Source of the DNA: Gammaproteobacteria bacterium
GTDB taxonomy: Bacteria; Pseudomonadota; Gammaproteobacteria; HK1
Direction: 5' to 3'
Assembly (NCBI GenBank): GCA_022822245.1
Contig: JAJECB010000043.1
Span: 1 to 14,879 of the forward strand
Length of the DNA: 14,879 bases
In this document: one piece after another, positions 7,581 to 14,879 of the stretch
How the letters are laid out: every line of letters begins with the position of its first letter
How positions within the stretch are numbered: position 1 is the first letter of the stretch
Translations under genes and position numbers: made by a program
Notes under the pieces: generated by a model
Databases searched by the model: none
Told to the model about the DNA's origin: nothing
Seen by the model: only the letters and a program-made list of their open reading frames with translations

Positions 7581-7631
7581 GATGGCCGGGCCGCGCCACG
7601 ACCCCGCATGCGGATGAGGCGCGCCGCCATC
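7581..7631 (+). other. rne leader hairpin 2 (long stem)
   Basis: GATGGC (7581-7586) pairs with GCCATC (7626-7631). CGCGCC (7592-7597) pairs with GGCGCG (7618-7623) after an internal loop. The apex holds the self-complementary CCGCATGCGG (7604-7613). Together they form one extended stem on either strand. Confidence 0.45.
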
Positions 7632-7659
7632 CCGAGACCGGCGAGGGTCGATCGCAACG

Positions 7660-7686
7660 CCGCCGCCCGGTAGACCCGGACGGCGG
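7660..7686 (+). other. rne leader hairpin 3
   Basis: CGCCG preceded by C (7660-7665) pairs with CGGCGG (7681-7686), and CCGG (7667-7670) with CCGG (7676-7679), leaving a single C/A mismatch and a TAGAC loop. This makes ten GC pairs in total. Confidence 0.5.
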
Positions 7687-7712
7687 GGAAGCGCGATGCG
7701 TCCGGCGACGGG

Positions 7713-7736
7713 GACGCACGCGTCGCTTCGTGCGTC
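7713..7736 (+). other. rne leader hairpin 4, proximal to the start codon
   Basis: GACGCACG (7713-7720) and CGTGCGTC (7729-7736) form a perfect 8-pair stem with an 8-base loop, 62 bases before the RNase E ATG. A conserved hairpin in the E. coli rne leader acts as an RNase E binding element; this one is a reasonable counterpart by position only. Confidence 0.5.
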
Positions 7737-7798
7737 GTTTCGCGCACGCCTCTCGTTCAATGCTCCGACGACCGACGGCATTGAGTGAAGGCTTTCTC

Positions 7799-10228
7799 AT
7801 GAAACGAATGTTGATCAACGCGAAGCAGCCGGAAGAGCTTCGTGTTGCGCTCGTCGACGGGCAGAACCTCCTCGACGTGGACATCGAGACGCCGTCTCGG
7901 GTCCAGAAGAAGTCCAACATCTACAAGGGCCGGGTCGTCCGCATCGAGCCCAGTCTCGACGCCGCCTTCGTGGACTACGGGGCGGATCGCCACGGATTCC
8001 TCCCGTTCAAGGAGATCGCCCGCGAGTTTCTCCGCGACCAGGGAGACGGAGAGGACCGCCGCCTCGCGGTGCAGGAGGCGGTCTCCCCGGGCCAGGAGGT
8101 CATCGTCCAGATCGAGAAGGAGGAGCGCGGCAACAAGGGCGCGGCGCTCACCACCTTCATCAGCCTCGCGGGCCGCTACCTCGTCCTCATGGCGAACAAC
8201 CCGGGAGCGGGCGGGATCTCGCGCCGGGTGGAAGGCGACGAGCGGGCGGAGCTTCGCGAAGCCCTGGGAGGACTCGACATCCCGGACGGAATCGGCCTCA
8301 TCGTGCGCACGGCCGGGGTCGGCCGCACCACCGAAGAGCTTCAGGGGGATGTCGACTATCTCCTCCAGGTGTGGGAAGCGATCCGGCGCGCGGCCAAGGA
8401 GCGCCCCGCCCCCTTCCTCATCTACCAGGAGAGCAACATCGTCATCCGCGCCCTGCGGGACAACTTCCGCAAGGACACCCAGGAGATCCTCGTCGATACC
8501 CCGGAGGTGTACGAGCAGGCGCGCGAGTTCATGAGCCTGGTCATGCCGGGCAGCGTGAGCCGCCTGAAGCTCTACCAGGACCGGGTGCCGCTGTTCAGCC
8601 GGTACCAGATCGAGAGCCGAATCGAAGGAGCCTTCGACCACAGCGTGCGCCTACCTTCCGGCGGCTCCATCGTCATCGACCATACCGAAGCGCTGGTGTC
8701 CGTCGACATCAACTCCGCACGGGCCACCCGCGGCTCGGACATCGAGCAGACCGCGTTCCAGACCAACCTGGAGGCGGCCGACGAGATCGCCCGCCAGCTC
8801 CGGCTCCGCGACATCGGCGGACTCATCGTGATCGACTTCATCGACATGACCCCGGTCCGCAACCAGCGTGAGGTGGAGCAGCGCCTGCGCGATGCCCTGC
8901 AGATGGACCGGGCCCGGATTCAGCTCGGAAAGATCTCGCGCTTCGGGCTGCTCGAGATGTCGCGCCAACGGCTGCGGCCCTCCCTCGGCGAGTCCAGCCA
9001 CCGGCTCTGTCCGCGCTGCAACGGCCGCGGCAACATTCGCAACACCGAATCGCTCGCGGTGTCGGTGCTCCGGCTGCTCGCCGGCGAGGCGATGAAGGAG
9101 CACACCGGAAGGGTCGTCGCGGCGCTCCCGGTGGAGGTGGCGACCTACCTCCTCAACGAGAAACGGGCCGCGCTTCGGGACATCGAGCAGAAGAGCGGCG
9201 TGGAGCTGCTGGTCGTTCCCGATCCGGGCAAGGAGTCTCCCGACTACTCGATCGAGCGGGTGCGGACCGATGACCGGGGCCACGCCTCGCACCACCGGAC
9301 GAGCTACGACCTCGCGACCCCGCCCGCGCCCGTCGTTCCGGACACCGCGAAGCGGCGCCCGGCTCCGGCGGCCGAGCCAGCCGTCCGGCACCTTCCTCCT
9401 CCTGCCTCCGCCCCCACCCCCGAGCCGGCTGAGGACGAGCGAAAGACGGGCTTCGTGCGACGGTTCATCGAATCGATTCGCGGAAAGCCGCGCGAGACGG
9501 AAGCGGCCGCAAACGACGAGCGTGCCGAGGGCCGGGCGGCGCCGCGCGAGCCCGGACGCCGGGGGCGCCGGAAAGCGGCGGGGGCGAGGCGCGAACCGGC
9601 CGCGCGGAGCGAGAACGCCCGGCGCTCCGAGGAGTCGCGGCGGCGCACGCGCTCGAACCGCCGGGCCGGGGGCGACTCCGGCGAATCGAAACGGGCCGCG
9701 GGGTCCGAACGGCCGGCCCGTCCCGCGCCGGGCGGGCGGTCCGGAGCCGAGTCCAGAACGAGAGCCGGATCGGGGTCCAGATCCGGGCCTGTATCCGAAT
9801 CCGGACCCGGAACGGGGTCCCGGTCCGGAACCGGGCCCGCGTCCGGAGCCGAGTCCGGAAGCGGACCGCGTGCAGAGCCGGCGGGCGCCGGCCGCCGACG
9901 CCCCTCTCCGGACGGCGCTCCCCGCTCCGAGACCCCCGCCGCCGCGGCCGATGGAAGCGAGGCGCCCTCTCCTTCTCCCCCTCCGCCCCCGCCCCCGCCG
10001 CCGGCGCCGGCCGCCGAAGCGACCCCGGATTCGCCGGCATCGCCGGACGAGGGCGGAACCGGGCGACGCACCCGAACCCGCCGTGGCCGCCGGGGAGGCC
10101 GTCGCTACCGCCGGCCCGCTTCCGAGGCGGCCTCGGCCGGAGGAGACGGTTCGAAAGCGCCCGTCTCCTCCCCCGGGACCTCCCCGGCGCATCCCCCGGA
10201 CACGAAGGTCGAGACGGCCTCCGGCTAG
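7799..10228 (+). CDS. rne: ribonuclease E
   Basis: RNase E is the main mRNA-decay and RNA-processing endonuclease and the scaffold of the degradosome at the inner membrane. The 809-residue protein starts MKRMLINA, as in E. coli, with an AAGG 7 bases upstream. The S1 domain covers about residues 37-120. The catalytic metal ligands Asp303 and Asp346, Asn305, and the zinc-link CPRC (Cys404, Cys407) have exactly the E. coli numbering. After about residue 500 the protein is disordered. [16 protein letters not shown] (549-564) looks like the amphipathic membrane-targeting helix (segment A). An Arg/Glu-rich stretch (about 575-624) and an RG-rich one (755-771) are likely RNA-binding sites. Residues about 640-692 are Gly/Ser repeats, and nine prolines run from 727 to 735. 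The tail is about 300 residues against about 530 in E. coli, and I recognise no enolase or PNPase binding site. Converges with pdxJ after 25 bases. Confidence 0.98.
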   Translation: MKRMLINAKQPEELRVALVDGQNLLDVDIETPSRVQKKSNIYKGRVVRIEPSLDAAFVDYGADRHGFLPFKEIAREFLRDQGDGEDRRLAVQEAVSPGQEVIVQIEKEERGNKGAALTTFISLAGRYLVLMANNPGAGGISRRVEGDERAELREALGGLDIPDGIGLIVRTAGVGRTTEELQGDVDYLLQVWEAIRRAAKERPAPFLIYQESNIVIRALRDNFRKDTQEILVDTPEVYEQAREFMSLVMPGSVSRLKLYQDRVPLFSRYQIESRIEGAFDHSVRLPSGGSIVIDHTEALVSVDINSARATRGSDIEQTAFQTNLEAADEIARQLRLRDIGGLIVIDFIDMTPVRNQREVEQRLRDALQMDRARIQLGKISRFGLLEMSRQRLRPSLGESSHRLCPRCNGRGNIRNTESLAVSVLRLLAGEAMKEHTGRVVAALPVEVATYLLNEKRAALRDIEQKSGVELLVVPDPGKESPDYSIERVRTDDRGHASHHRTSYDLATPPAPVVPDTAKRRPAPAAEPAVRHLPPPASAPTPEPAEDERKTGFVRRFIESIRGKPRETEAAANDERAEGRAAPREPGRRGRRKAAGARREPAARSENARRSEESRRRTRSNRRAGGDSGESKRAAGSERPARPAPGGRSGAESRTRAGSGSRSGPVSESGPGTGSRSGTGPASGAESGSGPRAEPAGAGRRRPSPDGAPRSETPAAAADGSEAPSPSPPPPPPPPPAPAAEATPDSPASPDEGGTGRRTRTRRGRRGGRRYRRPASEAASAGGDGSKAPVSSPGTSPAHPPDTKVETASG
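9739..9856 (+). repeat. degenerate TCCGGA-type hexamer repeats inside rne
   Basis: The stretch is built from many variants of a TCCGGA/TCCGGG hexamer. One 16-base word, GTCCGGAGCCGAGTCC, occurs exactly at 9739-9754 and again at 9841-9856, 102 bases (34 codons) apart and in frame. It encodes the Gly/Ser/Arg-rich linker of the RNase E tail, and probably arose by slippage or unequal recombination. Confidence 0.65.
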
Positions 10229-10253
10229 CGGACCTTCCCCCGAACGGCGGCGG

Positions 10254-11012
10254 TCACCGGAGCGAGGCGCGGGCCGCGTCCATCAGGCTGCGCATGTCGC
10301 GCACGGCGCGGTCGAGGCCAGAAAACACCGCCCGCGCAATGATCGCGTGCCCGATGTTGAGCTCCCGGATCGGCTCGATCCGGGCAATGTCGGAGACGTT
10401 GTGGTAGCCCAGTCCATGCCCGGCGTTGACGACGAGCCCGTGCCCCGCGCCCCGGTCCGCGGCGGTCCGGATGCGGGCCAGCTCCTCGTCGCGGGCCCGC
10501 CCCCGCTCCTCCGCGAATCGCCCGGTGTGGATCTCGATGACCGGCGCGCCCGCTTCGGCCACCGCATCGATCTGCACCGGATCGGGGTCGATGAAGAGCG
10601 AGGTGCGGACTCCCGCGGCGGCGAGCCGAGCGCAAGCATCCCGGATCCGGGCGGGTTGGCCGGCGACGTCGAGCCCGCCTTCGGTGGTGAGCTCCTCGCG
10701 GCGCTCCGGAACCAGGCAGACGTCCTCGGGGAGCAGCCGTTCGGCGAACTCCAGCATCTCCTCCGTCACCGCCATCTCCAGGTTCATCCGGGTGTCGAGG
10801 GTGGACCGGAGGATCTCGGCGTCACGCTCCTGGATGTGACGCCGGTCCTCGCGGAGATGGATGGTGATGAGGTCCGCGCCCGCCGCCTCCGCCACGAACG
10901 CCGCCTGGACCGGATCCGGATAACGCGTCCCCCGTGCCTGCCGCAGGGTCGCGACGTGGTCCACGTTGACGCCGAGGAGAATGCGCCGGTTGGTCGATGT
11001 GTCACCGTTCAC
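10254..11012 (-). CDS. pdxJ: pyridoxine 5'-phosphate synthase
   Basis: PdxJ condenses 1-deoxyxylulose-5-phosphate with 3-amino-2-oxopropyl phosphate to make pyridoxine 5'-phosphate, the ring-closing step of the DXP-dependent vitamin B6 pathway. The 252-residue TIM-barrel protein shows [18 protein letters not shown] (12-29), HLREDRRHI (52-60; His52, Arg54, Arg57), TRMNLEMA with Glu79, EIHTGRF with Glu160 and [11 protein letters not shown] with His199, matching the E. coli active site. I chose the GTG at 11012. It overlaps the recO stop as GTGA, and a GGAGG lies 7 bases upstream inside recO. E. coli PdxJ is about 243 residues. The recO-pdxJ order is common in gammaproteobacteria. It is the last gene of its cluster and faces rne. 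Confidence 0.97.
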   Translation of the reverse strand: MNGDTSTNRRILLGVNVDHVATLRQARGTRYPDPVQAAFVAEAAGADLITIHLREDRRHIQERDAEILRSTLDTRMNLEMAVTEEMLEFAERLLPEDVCLVPERREELTTEGGLDVAGQPARIRDACARLAAAGVRTSLFIDPDPVQIDAVAEAGAPVIEIHTGRFAEERGRARDEELARIRTAADRGAGHGLVVNAGHGLGYHNVSDIARIEPIRELNIGHAIIARAVFSGLDRAVRDMRSLMDAARASLR

Positions 11013-11764
11013 TCCGATTCCTCCGAGCTTTGCCGGGCAAGGGGCGGGACCCGGCTGAAGAGCTGCCGGCTGCCGAGCGGGCGTGGGCCGAGATGGGGGG
11101 CAAGGATGGCCCGCATGAGGTGCCTTGCCTCCGCCCGCTCCCGGTCGTCGCCCCCGCACCCGAGGCGCCTGCCGGCGAGGGCGAGCAGGGTTCGCCCCGA
11201 TACTACCGGGCCGTCGTCGCCGCCCGCCCCCTCCCCCTCCACCGGCCCACGCTCCGGCACGTACCGGTAGCGCTTGTCCGGAGAGATCGGGTTTCCGGTG
11301 TCGACCGCCCGGTCGAGGGTGGGCCCGTATCCGAGGGCGTCCAGGAGACGCTTCTCGAAAGTGCGCAGGACCCCGTCGAGGACCCCGTCTCCGCCGAGGG
11401 CGTCGATCGCGCCCCGATAGTCGTCGAAGAGCTCCGGATGGGCATCGCTGCGCGGAAGCAGCTTCAGCATGAGCTCGTTCAGGTAGAACCCGCTGAACAG
11501 GGCCCGGCCTCGCAGGACTCCGACGGGGCCCTCGGAGTCCGCCCCGGTGAGGGTGGGAAGCTCTCCCCGCCCGCTCCACGACAGGAGCAGGAGCCGGAAC
11601 GGAAGGAGCAGCCCGCGGAACCGGGAACGGGCCCGGCGCACGCCGCGCGCCACCAGCCCCACCCGGCCGTGCTCGCGGGTGAACGCCTCCACGATGAGGC
11701 TCGTCTCGCGCCACGGGCGCGAGTGCAGCACGTAGCCCGGCGCGTTCTCGACGCGACGGGTCAA
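11009..11764 (-). CDS. recO: DNA repair protein RecO
   Basis: RecO works with RecF and RecR to load RecA on SSB-coated single-stranded DNA at gaps. The 251-residue protein (E. coli 242) starts with an OB-fold, seen in the segments [19 protein letters not shown] (10-28), [16 protein letters not shown] and [14 protein letters not shown]. The helical domain follows, with [15 protein letters not shown] (91-105) and [15 protein letters not shown]. The ending, with [21 protein letters not shown], is also typical. The only possible start ahead of the conserved core is a TTG at 11764, two sense codons after the era stop; the two genes share a reading frame. A GGGTGAG sits several bases upstream. The gene ends in a GTGA overlap with pdxJ. 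Confidence 0.94.
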   Translation of the reverse strand: MTRRVENAPGYVLHSRPWRETSLIVEAFTREHGRVGLVARGVRRARSRFRGLLLPFRLLLLSWSGRGELPTLTGADSEGPVGVLRGRALFSGFYLNELMLKLLPRSDAHPELFDDYRGAIDALGGDGVLDGVLRTFEKRLLDALGYGPTLDRAVDTGNPISPDKRYRYVPERGPVEGEGAGGDDGPVVSGRTLLALAGRRLGCGGDDRERAEARHLMRAILAPHLGPRPLGSRQLFSRVPPLARQSSEESE

Positions 11765-11770
11765 CGCGGC

Positions 11771-12667
11771 TCACCCGTCATAGCCGAGGCTCCGGAGGAC
11801 CTTCTCGTCGTTCGGCCACCCCGCCCGCGCCTTGACCCAGATGTCGAGGTGCACGCGCGACCCGAACAGCACCTCCATGTTGGCGCGCGCCTCCGCGCCC
11901 GCCGCCTTCAGCACCCGGCCGCCCTTCCCGATCACGATGCCCTTCTGGCTCGCGCGCTCCACCCAGACGACGGCCCCGATCCGCAGGATCCGCTTTTCGC
12001 GGCGGAACTCCTCGATCTCGACCGCGAGCCGATAGGGAAGCTCCTGGTCGAGCTTCCGGGTGAGCTTCTCGCGGACGAGCTCGCCGGCGAGGAAGCGCTC
12101 GCTCCGATCGGTGAGCGCGTCGGGGGGGAACATCGCCGGGGCGACCGGCAGGCGCGCCCGCACCTCGCCCACGAGGGCCTCGAGGTTCTGCTGACGGCGC
12201 GCCGAGATGGGGATGATCTCCTCGAACCGGTCCTCGCCCCGAAACCGGTCGAGCCACGGCAGCAGCTCCGCCCGCCCGGCCGTTCGGTCGATCTTGTTCG
12301 GGGCGAGGAGCACGGGCTTCCGGCTCTCCCGGAGCTCGCGGCGGACGTCCTCGTCCTCGTCCGTCCACCGCAGCGCTTCGACCATGAAGATCACCACGTC
12401 CACCCCATCCACCGCGCCCCGCGCGGTGCGGTTGAGGTACCGGCTCATCGCGGAGCGCCGGTCGCGGTGGATCCCCGGCGTGTCCACGAACACGATCTGG
12501 GCGTCGTCGCGGGTCAGCACGCCGCCGATCCGGTGCCGGGTCGTCTGCGGCTTGGACGCGGTGATGCTCACCTTCTGCCCCACCAGTCGGTTGAGGAGGG
12601 TGGACTTGCCCACGTTCGGGCGGCCGACGATGGTGGCCGTGCCGCACCGGAACTCACCAGCCCTCAT
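11771..12667 (-). CDS. era: GTPase Era
   Basis: Era is an essential GTPase that binds the 3' end of 16S rRNA and acts in 30S subunit maturation. The 298-residue protein has an N-terminal GTPase domain with G1 GRPNVGKS (15-22), G3 DTPG (62-65), G4 NKID (124-127) and G5 SAR (155-157). The C-terminal KH domain has the GKGG loop at 247-250 in [10 protein letters not shown]. Length matches the family (E. coli 301). Its ATG overlaps the rnc stop as ATGA, with GGTGAG just upstream, the classic rnc-era coupling. It is the only gene of the lepB-pdxJ cluster that begins with ATG. Confidence 0.98.
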   Translation of the reverse strand: MRAGEFRCGTATIVGRPNVGKSTLLNRLVGQKVSITASKPQTTRHRIGGVLTRDDAQIVFVDTPGIHRDRRSAMSRYLNRTARGAVDGVDVVIFMVEALRWTDEDEDVRRELRESRKPVLLAPNKIDRTAGRAELLPWLDRFRGEDRFEEIIPISARRQQNLEALVGEVRARLPVAPAMFPPDALTDRSERFLAGELVREKLTRKLDQELPYRLAVEIEEFRREKRILRIGAVVWVERASQKGIVIGKGGRVLKAAGAEARANMEVLFGSRVHLDIWVKARAGWPNDEKVLRSLGYDG

Positions 12668-13350
12668 TTCTCACCGATCTCCGCGAGGGCCCGTTCCGCC
12701 GCCCTCTGCTCGGCCTGGCGGCGGGACGGGCCCTCCCCGCGCGCGGGATCGCCGATGCCCGCGTCGCATTCGACGACGAAGGTCGGACGGTGCGCGGACC
12801 CGTCCGACGCCACCACCCGGTAGCGAGGCAGGTCGAGTCCCCTCGACTGGAGCAGCTCCTGGAGCCTCGTCTTCGGGTCCTTGGCGGTGGCCCCCGGCGC
12901 CGCCCGAGCGAGACGCTCGGCGAAGACGCGCGCGACCGCGCGACGCACGGCCCCGTAGCCGCCGTCGAGGTACATCGCCCCGAACAGCGCCTCCACCGCG
13001 TTGGCAAGGATCGAGTCACGGTCCCGCCCCCCGCTTCGCTGCTCCCCCGCACCGAGCACGAGGCAGTCCCCCACGCCGGCCTCGCGGGCGATCGCCGCGA
13101 GCGCCTCCCGGCGCACCAGCGAGGCACGGGCCCGGGTGAGCTCCCCTTCGGTCGCGTCCGGGTGGCCGGAGAACAGCAGGTCGGCCACCGCGAGGTTCAG
13201 CACCGAGTCGCCGAGGAATTCGAGCCGTTCGTTGTTGGCGCCGGGCGCGCTGCGGTGGGTGAGGGCCCGCCGCACCGCCTCCGGATCGGAGAACGCGTAG
13301 CCGAGGGCGGAGCCCAGTTTCGCCGCCGCCTCCCGAAAGGTGTCGTCCAC
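12664..13350 (-). CDS. rnc: ribonuclease III
   Basis: RNase III cuts double-stranded RNA, including the 30S rRNA precursor stems. The 228-residue protein has the signature NERLEFLGDSVL (40-51), containing catalytic/metal residues Glu44 and Asp48 (E. coli Glu41 and Asp45), and a C-terminal double-stranded RNA-binding domain from about residue 158 (KDPKTRLQELLQ) to 226. In the second metal-binding motif the sequence is DSILANAVEAL: Glu120 (E. coli Glu117) is present, but the residue equivalent to Asp114 is Asn117. The start is a GTG four bases after the lepB stop; no ATG fits. The ending overlaps era as ATGA. Despite the change, length, domains and context leave no doubt about the family. Confidence 0.96.
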   Translation of the reverse strand: MDDTFREAAAKLGSALGYAFSDPEAVRRALTHRSAPGANNERLEFLGDSVLNLAVADLLFSGHPDATEGELTRARASLVRREALAAIAREAGVGDCLVLGAGEQRSGGRDRDSILANAVEALFGAMYLDGGYGAVRRAVARVFAERLARAAPGATAKDPKTRLQELLQSRGLDLPRYRVVASDGSAHRPTFVVECDAGIGDPARGEGPSRRQAEQRAAERALAEIGEK

Positions 13351-13354
13351 GTTC

Positions 13355-14173
13355 TCAGTCGATGCTGGTCCCGATCCGCCCGAAGTCCACGCCGTGGCCC
13401 CAGTCCCAGTTCATCCACACGACGGAGGCGGGACCGATGAGGTTCTCCTCCGGCACGAATCCCCAGAACCGGCTGTCGTGGCTCTTGTCCCGATTGTCGC
13501 CGAGCACGAAGTACCGCCCTTCCGGCACGACCCATTCGCCCTCCACGGTCGGCTGGCCGTGCCGGTAGAGGACCGCGTGGGCGTGCTCGCCGAGCGCCTC
13601 GAAGCGCTGCATCGAACCGGTCATGTGGCTCCCCGAACCGGTGCCCTCGTAGGTCTCGGGGGCGCTCCGGCCGGTCTCCACTCCGTTGATGTGCAGCCTC
13701 TTTTCGCGGTCGTAGCGGACACGGTCGCCCGGCAGTCCCACGATGCGCTTGATGAAGATGGTCTCCCCGTCGACCGGGTAGCGGAACACCACCACGTCGC
13801 CCCGCTCCGGCTCCCCGAAGTCGAGCACCTTGCGGTTCGAGACGGGAAGCCGGATGCCGTAGGAGAACTTGTTGACCGCGATGAAGTCGCCGATGAGGAG
13901 GGTGGGCATCATCGAGCCCGAGGGGATCCGGAACGGCTCGATCACGAACGACCGGATGAGGAAGACGGCAAGGAAGACGGGAAAGAACGAGCGCGCGTAC
14001 TCGACGACGGCGGGCTTCGGCGGGAGCTTGACCACATCCTCCCCGGCAACCGTGCTGGCCGCGCCGGCGGGTCGCCGGCGAGGCGCGAGGACCCAGGAGT
14101 CGACGGCCCAGATGGCCCCGCTCACCAGGACGATGAGCGCCATGAAGGTCGAGAAGTCCAACCACTGGGTCAC
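13355..14173 (-). CDS. lepB: signal peptidase I
   Basis: LepB is the inner-membrane serine protease that removes signal peptides from exported proteins. With the GTG start at 14173 it has 272 residues. There are two transmembrane segments (about 9-29 and 62-79) with a basic APRRRP loop after the first, as in other gammaproteobacteria. Catalytic Ser87 is in IPSGSMMPTLLIGDF and catalytic Lys142 in FIKRIVGLPGD; the GDNRDKSHDSRFWGFVPEENLIG region is also conserved. I chose the GTG because the E. coli and Pseudomonas proteins start just before the first membrane helix. A TTG at 14284 would add 37 low-complexity residues and hide the helix. It is shorter than E. coli LepB (324), lacking part of the large periplasmic insertion. 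No lepA lies upstream, although that is the usual neighbour. Confidence 0.95.
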   Translation of the reverse strand: MTQWLDFSTFMALIVLVSGAIWAVDSWVLAPRRRPAGAASTVAGEDVVKLPPKPAVVEYARSFFPVFLAVFLIRSFVIEPFRIPSGSMMPTLLIGDFIAVNKFSYGIRLPVSNRKVLDFGEPERGDVVVFRYPVDGETIFIKRIVGLPGDRVRYDREKRLHINGVETGRSAPETYEGTGSGSHMTGSMQRFEALGEHAHAVLYRHGQPTVEGEWVVPEGRYFVLGDNRDKSHDSRFWGFVPEENLIGPASVVWMNWDWGHGVDFGRIGTSID

Positions 14174-14392
14174 GGGCGAGGGTTCCCCGGCGAGACCTGA
14201 CCCGGATCGGCCGATTTGCGCTTCCGCCCGGTCCGCGGAGCCCTCGCCGGGGCCGCCGCCGCACCCGGCCTCCGGCCGTGGCAATACCCCGTGGCGGCCG
14301 GGCCCGGAACGCGAGAGTCGCTACTCGGCATCAATGGTCGAATCCTTCCCGTCGGGGACGGACAGTGTATCAGGATCGGCCCGCGCCCCGGC
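14174..14392 (-). promoter_or_regulatory. epmA-lepB intergenic region with candidate lepB promoter
   Basis: This 219-base gap should carry the promoter for the lepB-pdxJ cluster. The best candidate is an extended -10, TGATACACT, at 14364-14372 on the minus strand; no good -35 hexamer precedes it. A 53-codon open frame (14170-14331) starts with ATG 9 bases after GGAAGGA and ends in a GTGA overlap with lepB. Its translation is Arg/Pro/Ala-rich and resembles nothing I know, so I do not annotate it as a gene. No terminator for epmA is evident. Confidence 0.35.
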
Positions 14393-14879
14393 TCAGGCGA
14401 TGGCGTCGGGAAAGGCGATCGCGTCTTCGATGCGCTCGAGATCGAGGGCGAGCATGACCAGCCGATCGACCCCCAGGGCGACCCCCGCGCACGCCGGCAG
14501 ACCATGCGCGAGGGCGGAGATCAGCCGCTCGTCGAGCTCCATCGCGGGGAGCCCGGCGTCCCGGCGGCGCGCCGCCTCCGTCTCGAAGCGCCGCCGCTGT
14601 TCGGAGGGATCGGTCAGCTCGTGATAACCGTTCGCGAGCTCGATTCCGTCCACGAAGAGCTCGAACCGTTCCGCGCGCTCTCTGCCCTCGGCGGCCCCCA
14701 CCCGGGCCAGGGCGGCCTGGCTCGCCGGATAGTCATGGAGGAACACGGCGCGCGAGCCGACGAGCGCCGACAGCCCCGGCTGCACGAGATGGGCCAGCAG
14801 CAGGTCCAGGCACCCGTCGCGATCGAGAACCGCCGCCGTCCGCTCGTCCGCGCCCGCCTTCCTCGCCCGTTCTCGCAGG
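14393..14879 (-). CDS. epmA: EF-P--(R)-beta-lysine ligase, 3' part
   Basis: EpmA (also GenX, PoxA, YjeA) is a LysRS-like enzyme that attaches (R)-beta-lysine to a lysine of elongation factor P, which rescues ribosomes stalled at proline runs. The last 161 codons are present; the 5' part lies beyond the right edge. The segments FLHDYPASQAALARV, RAERFELFVDGIELANGYHE and class II motif 3, GVALGVDRLVMLAL, match EpmA. The lack of an N-terminal anticodon-binding domain cannot be verified here, but the YPASQAALA and GIELANG wording is EpmA-like rather than LysRS-like. It lies 219 bases upstream of lepB on the same strand. Confidence 0.93.
   Translation of the reverse strand, partial: LRERARKAGADERTAAVLDRDGCLDLLLAHLVQPGLSALVGSRAVFLHDYPASQAALARVGAAEGRERAERFELFVDGIELANGYHELTDPSEQRRRFETEAARRRDAGLPAMELDERLISALAHGLPACAGVALGVDRLVMLALDLERIEDAIAFPDAIA

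Larger units (their letters stand above)
7299..7798 (+). promoter_or_regulatory. long structured 5' leader of rne
   Basis: This is about 500 bases without a convincing gene. It contains several strong hairpins on the rne strand: TGCACC/GGTGCA (7296-7301 with 7307-7312), a 10-pair stem at 7510-7536, a long stem at 7581-7631, a 10-pair stem at 7660-7686 and an 8-pair stem at 7713-7736. An AT-richer stretch at 7339-7353 is a possible single-stranded cleavage site. In E. coli the rne leader binds RNase E and mediates feedback control of its own mRNA; the position, length and structure suggest the same here, by inference. Short open frames in the region look accidental. I see no known riboswitch consensus and no tRNA. 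Confidence 0.55.

Noticed and set aside
8651..10192. 513-codon open frame antisense to rne
   Set aside because: It mirrors the coding strand of a certain RNase E gene, and long antisense frames are expected where GC3 is very high. Its translation is Arg/Gly-rich with no known motif.
10229..10253. Bidirectional terminator between rne and pdxJ
   Set aside because: The 25-base gap has no convincing stem followed by a T run in either direction.
9270..11270. 666-codon plus-strand frame across rne, pdxJ and recO
   Set aside because: It overlaps three confidently identified genes out of frame or antisense, is low-complexity, and shows no family match.
10997..12823. 608-codon plus-strand frame opposite recO, era and rnc
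   Set aside because: It is a composition-driven shadow of the minus-strand genes, which carry all expected catalytic motifs.
14174..14284. N-terminal extension of lepB from a TTG at 14284
   Set aside because: The added 37 residues are low-complexity and would precede the first membrane helix; the family starts just before that helix, which fits the GTG at 14173.

Overview
The window is housekeeping chromosome from a very GC-rich gammaproteobacterium. The gene order yceD-rpmF-plsX-fabH-fabD-fabG-acpP-fabF in one direction, with maf, rluC and rne alternating in strand next to it, is the order and orientation known from Escherichia coli and pseudomonads. RNase E keeps the E. coli residue numbering at its catalytic and zinc-link positions. 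The GC-rich third codon positions, GTG and TTG starts, and EpmA (an EF-P lysylation enzyme typical of gammaproteobacteria) fit this. I cannot name a genus; a deep-branching lineage such as Chromatiales is a guess.

Layout: (1) 1-5097, minus strand: the phospholipid/fatty-acid operon, yceD, rpmF, plsX, fabH, fabD, fabG, acpP and the 5' part of fabF, driven by a near-consensus promoter just before yceD. (2) 5250-6175, plus strand: an 89-residue Cys/His-rich protein of unknown function, then the Maf-family nucleotide phosphatase. (3) 6219-7196, minus: RluC-type 23S rRNA pseudouridine synthase. (4) 7197-7798: a 602-base divergent intergenic region holding a probable rne promoter and a roughly 500-nt leader rich in hairpins. 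(5) 7799-10228, plus: RNase E. (6) 10254-14173, minus: the lepB-rnc-era-recO-pdxJ cluster, tightly packed and mostly with non-ATG starts. (7) 14393-14879, minus: the 3' part of epmA.

The genes serve envelope lipid supply (fab, plsX), RNA processing (RNase E, RNase III, RluC), ribosome assembly (Era, YceD, L32), protein export (LepB), repair (RecO), pyridoxal phosphate synthesis (PdxJ) and EF-P modification (EpmA). Tight overlaps (fabD/fabG, plsX/fabH, rnc/era, recO/pdxJ) indicate translational coupling.

I found no mobile element, CRISPR array, tRNA, rRNA or defence system, and nothing I would call a new system. The points worth a second look are the near-leaderless yceD promoter, an Asp-to-Asn change in the RNase III active site, the long structured rne leader, a nine-proline run and repeat-rich tail in RNase E, the 89-residue protein, and the era/recO pair separated by a single in-frame stop.
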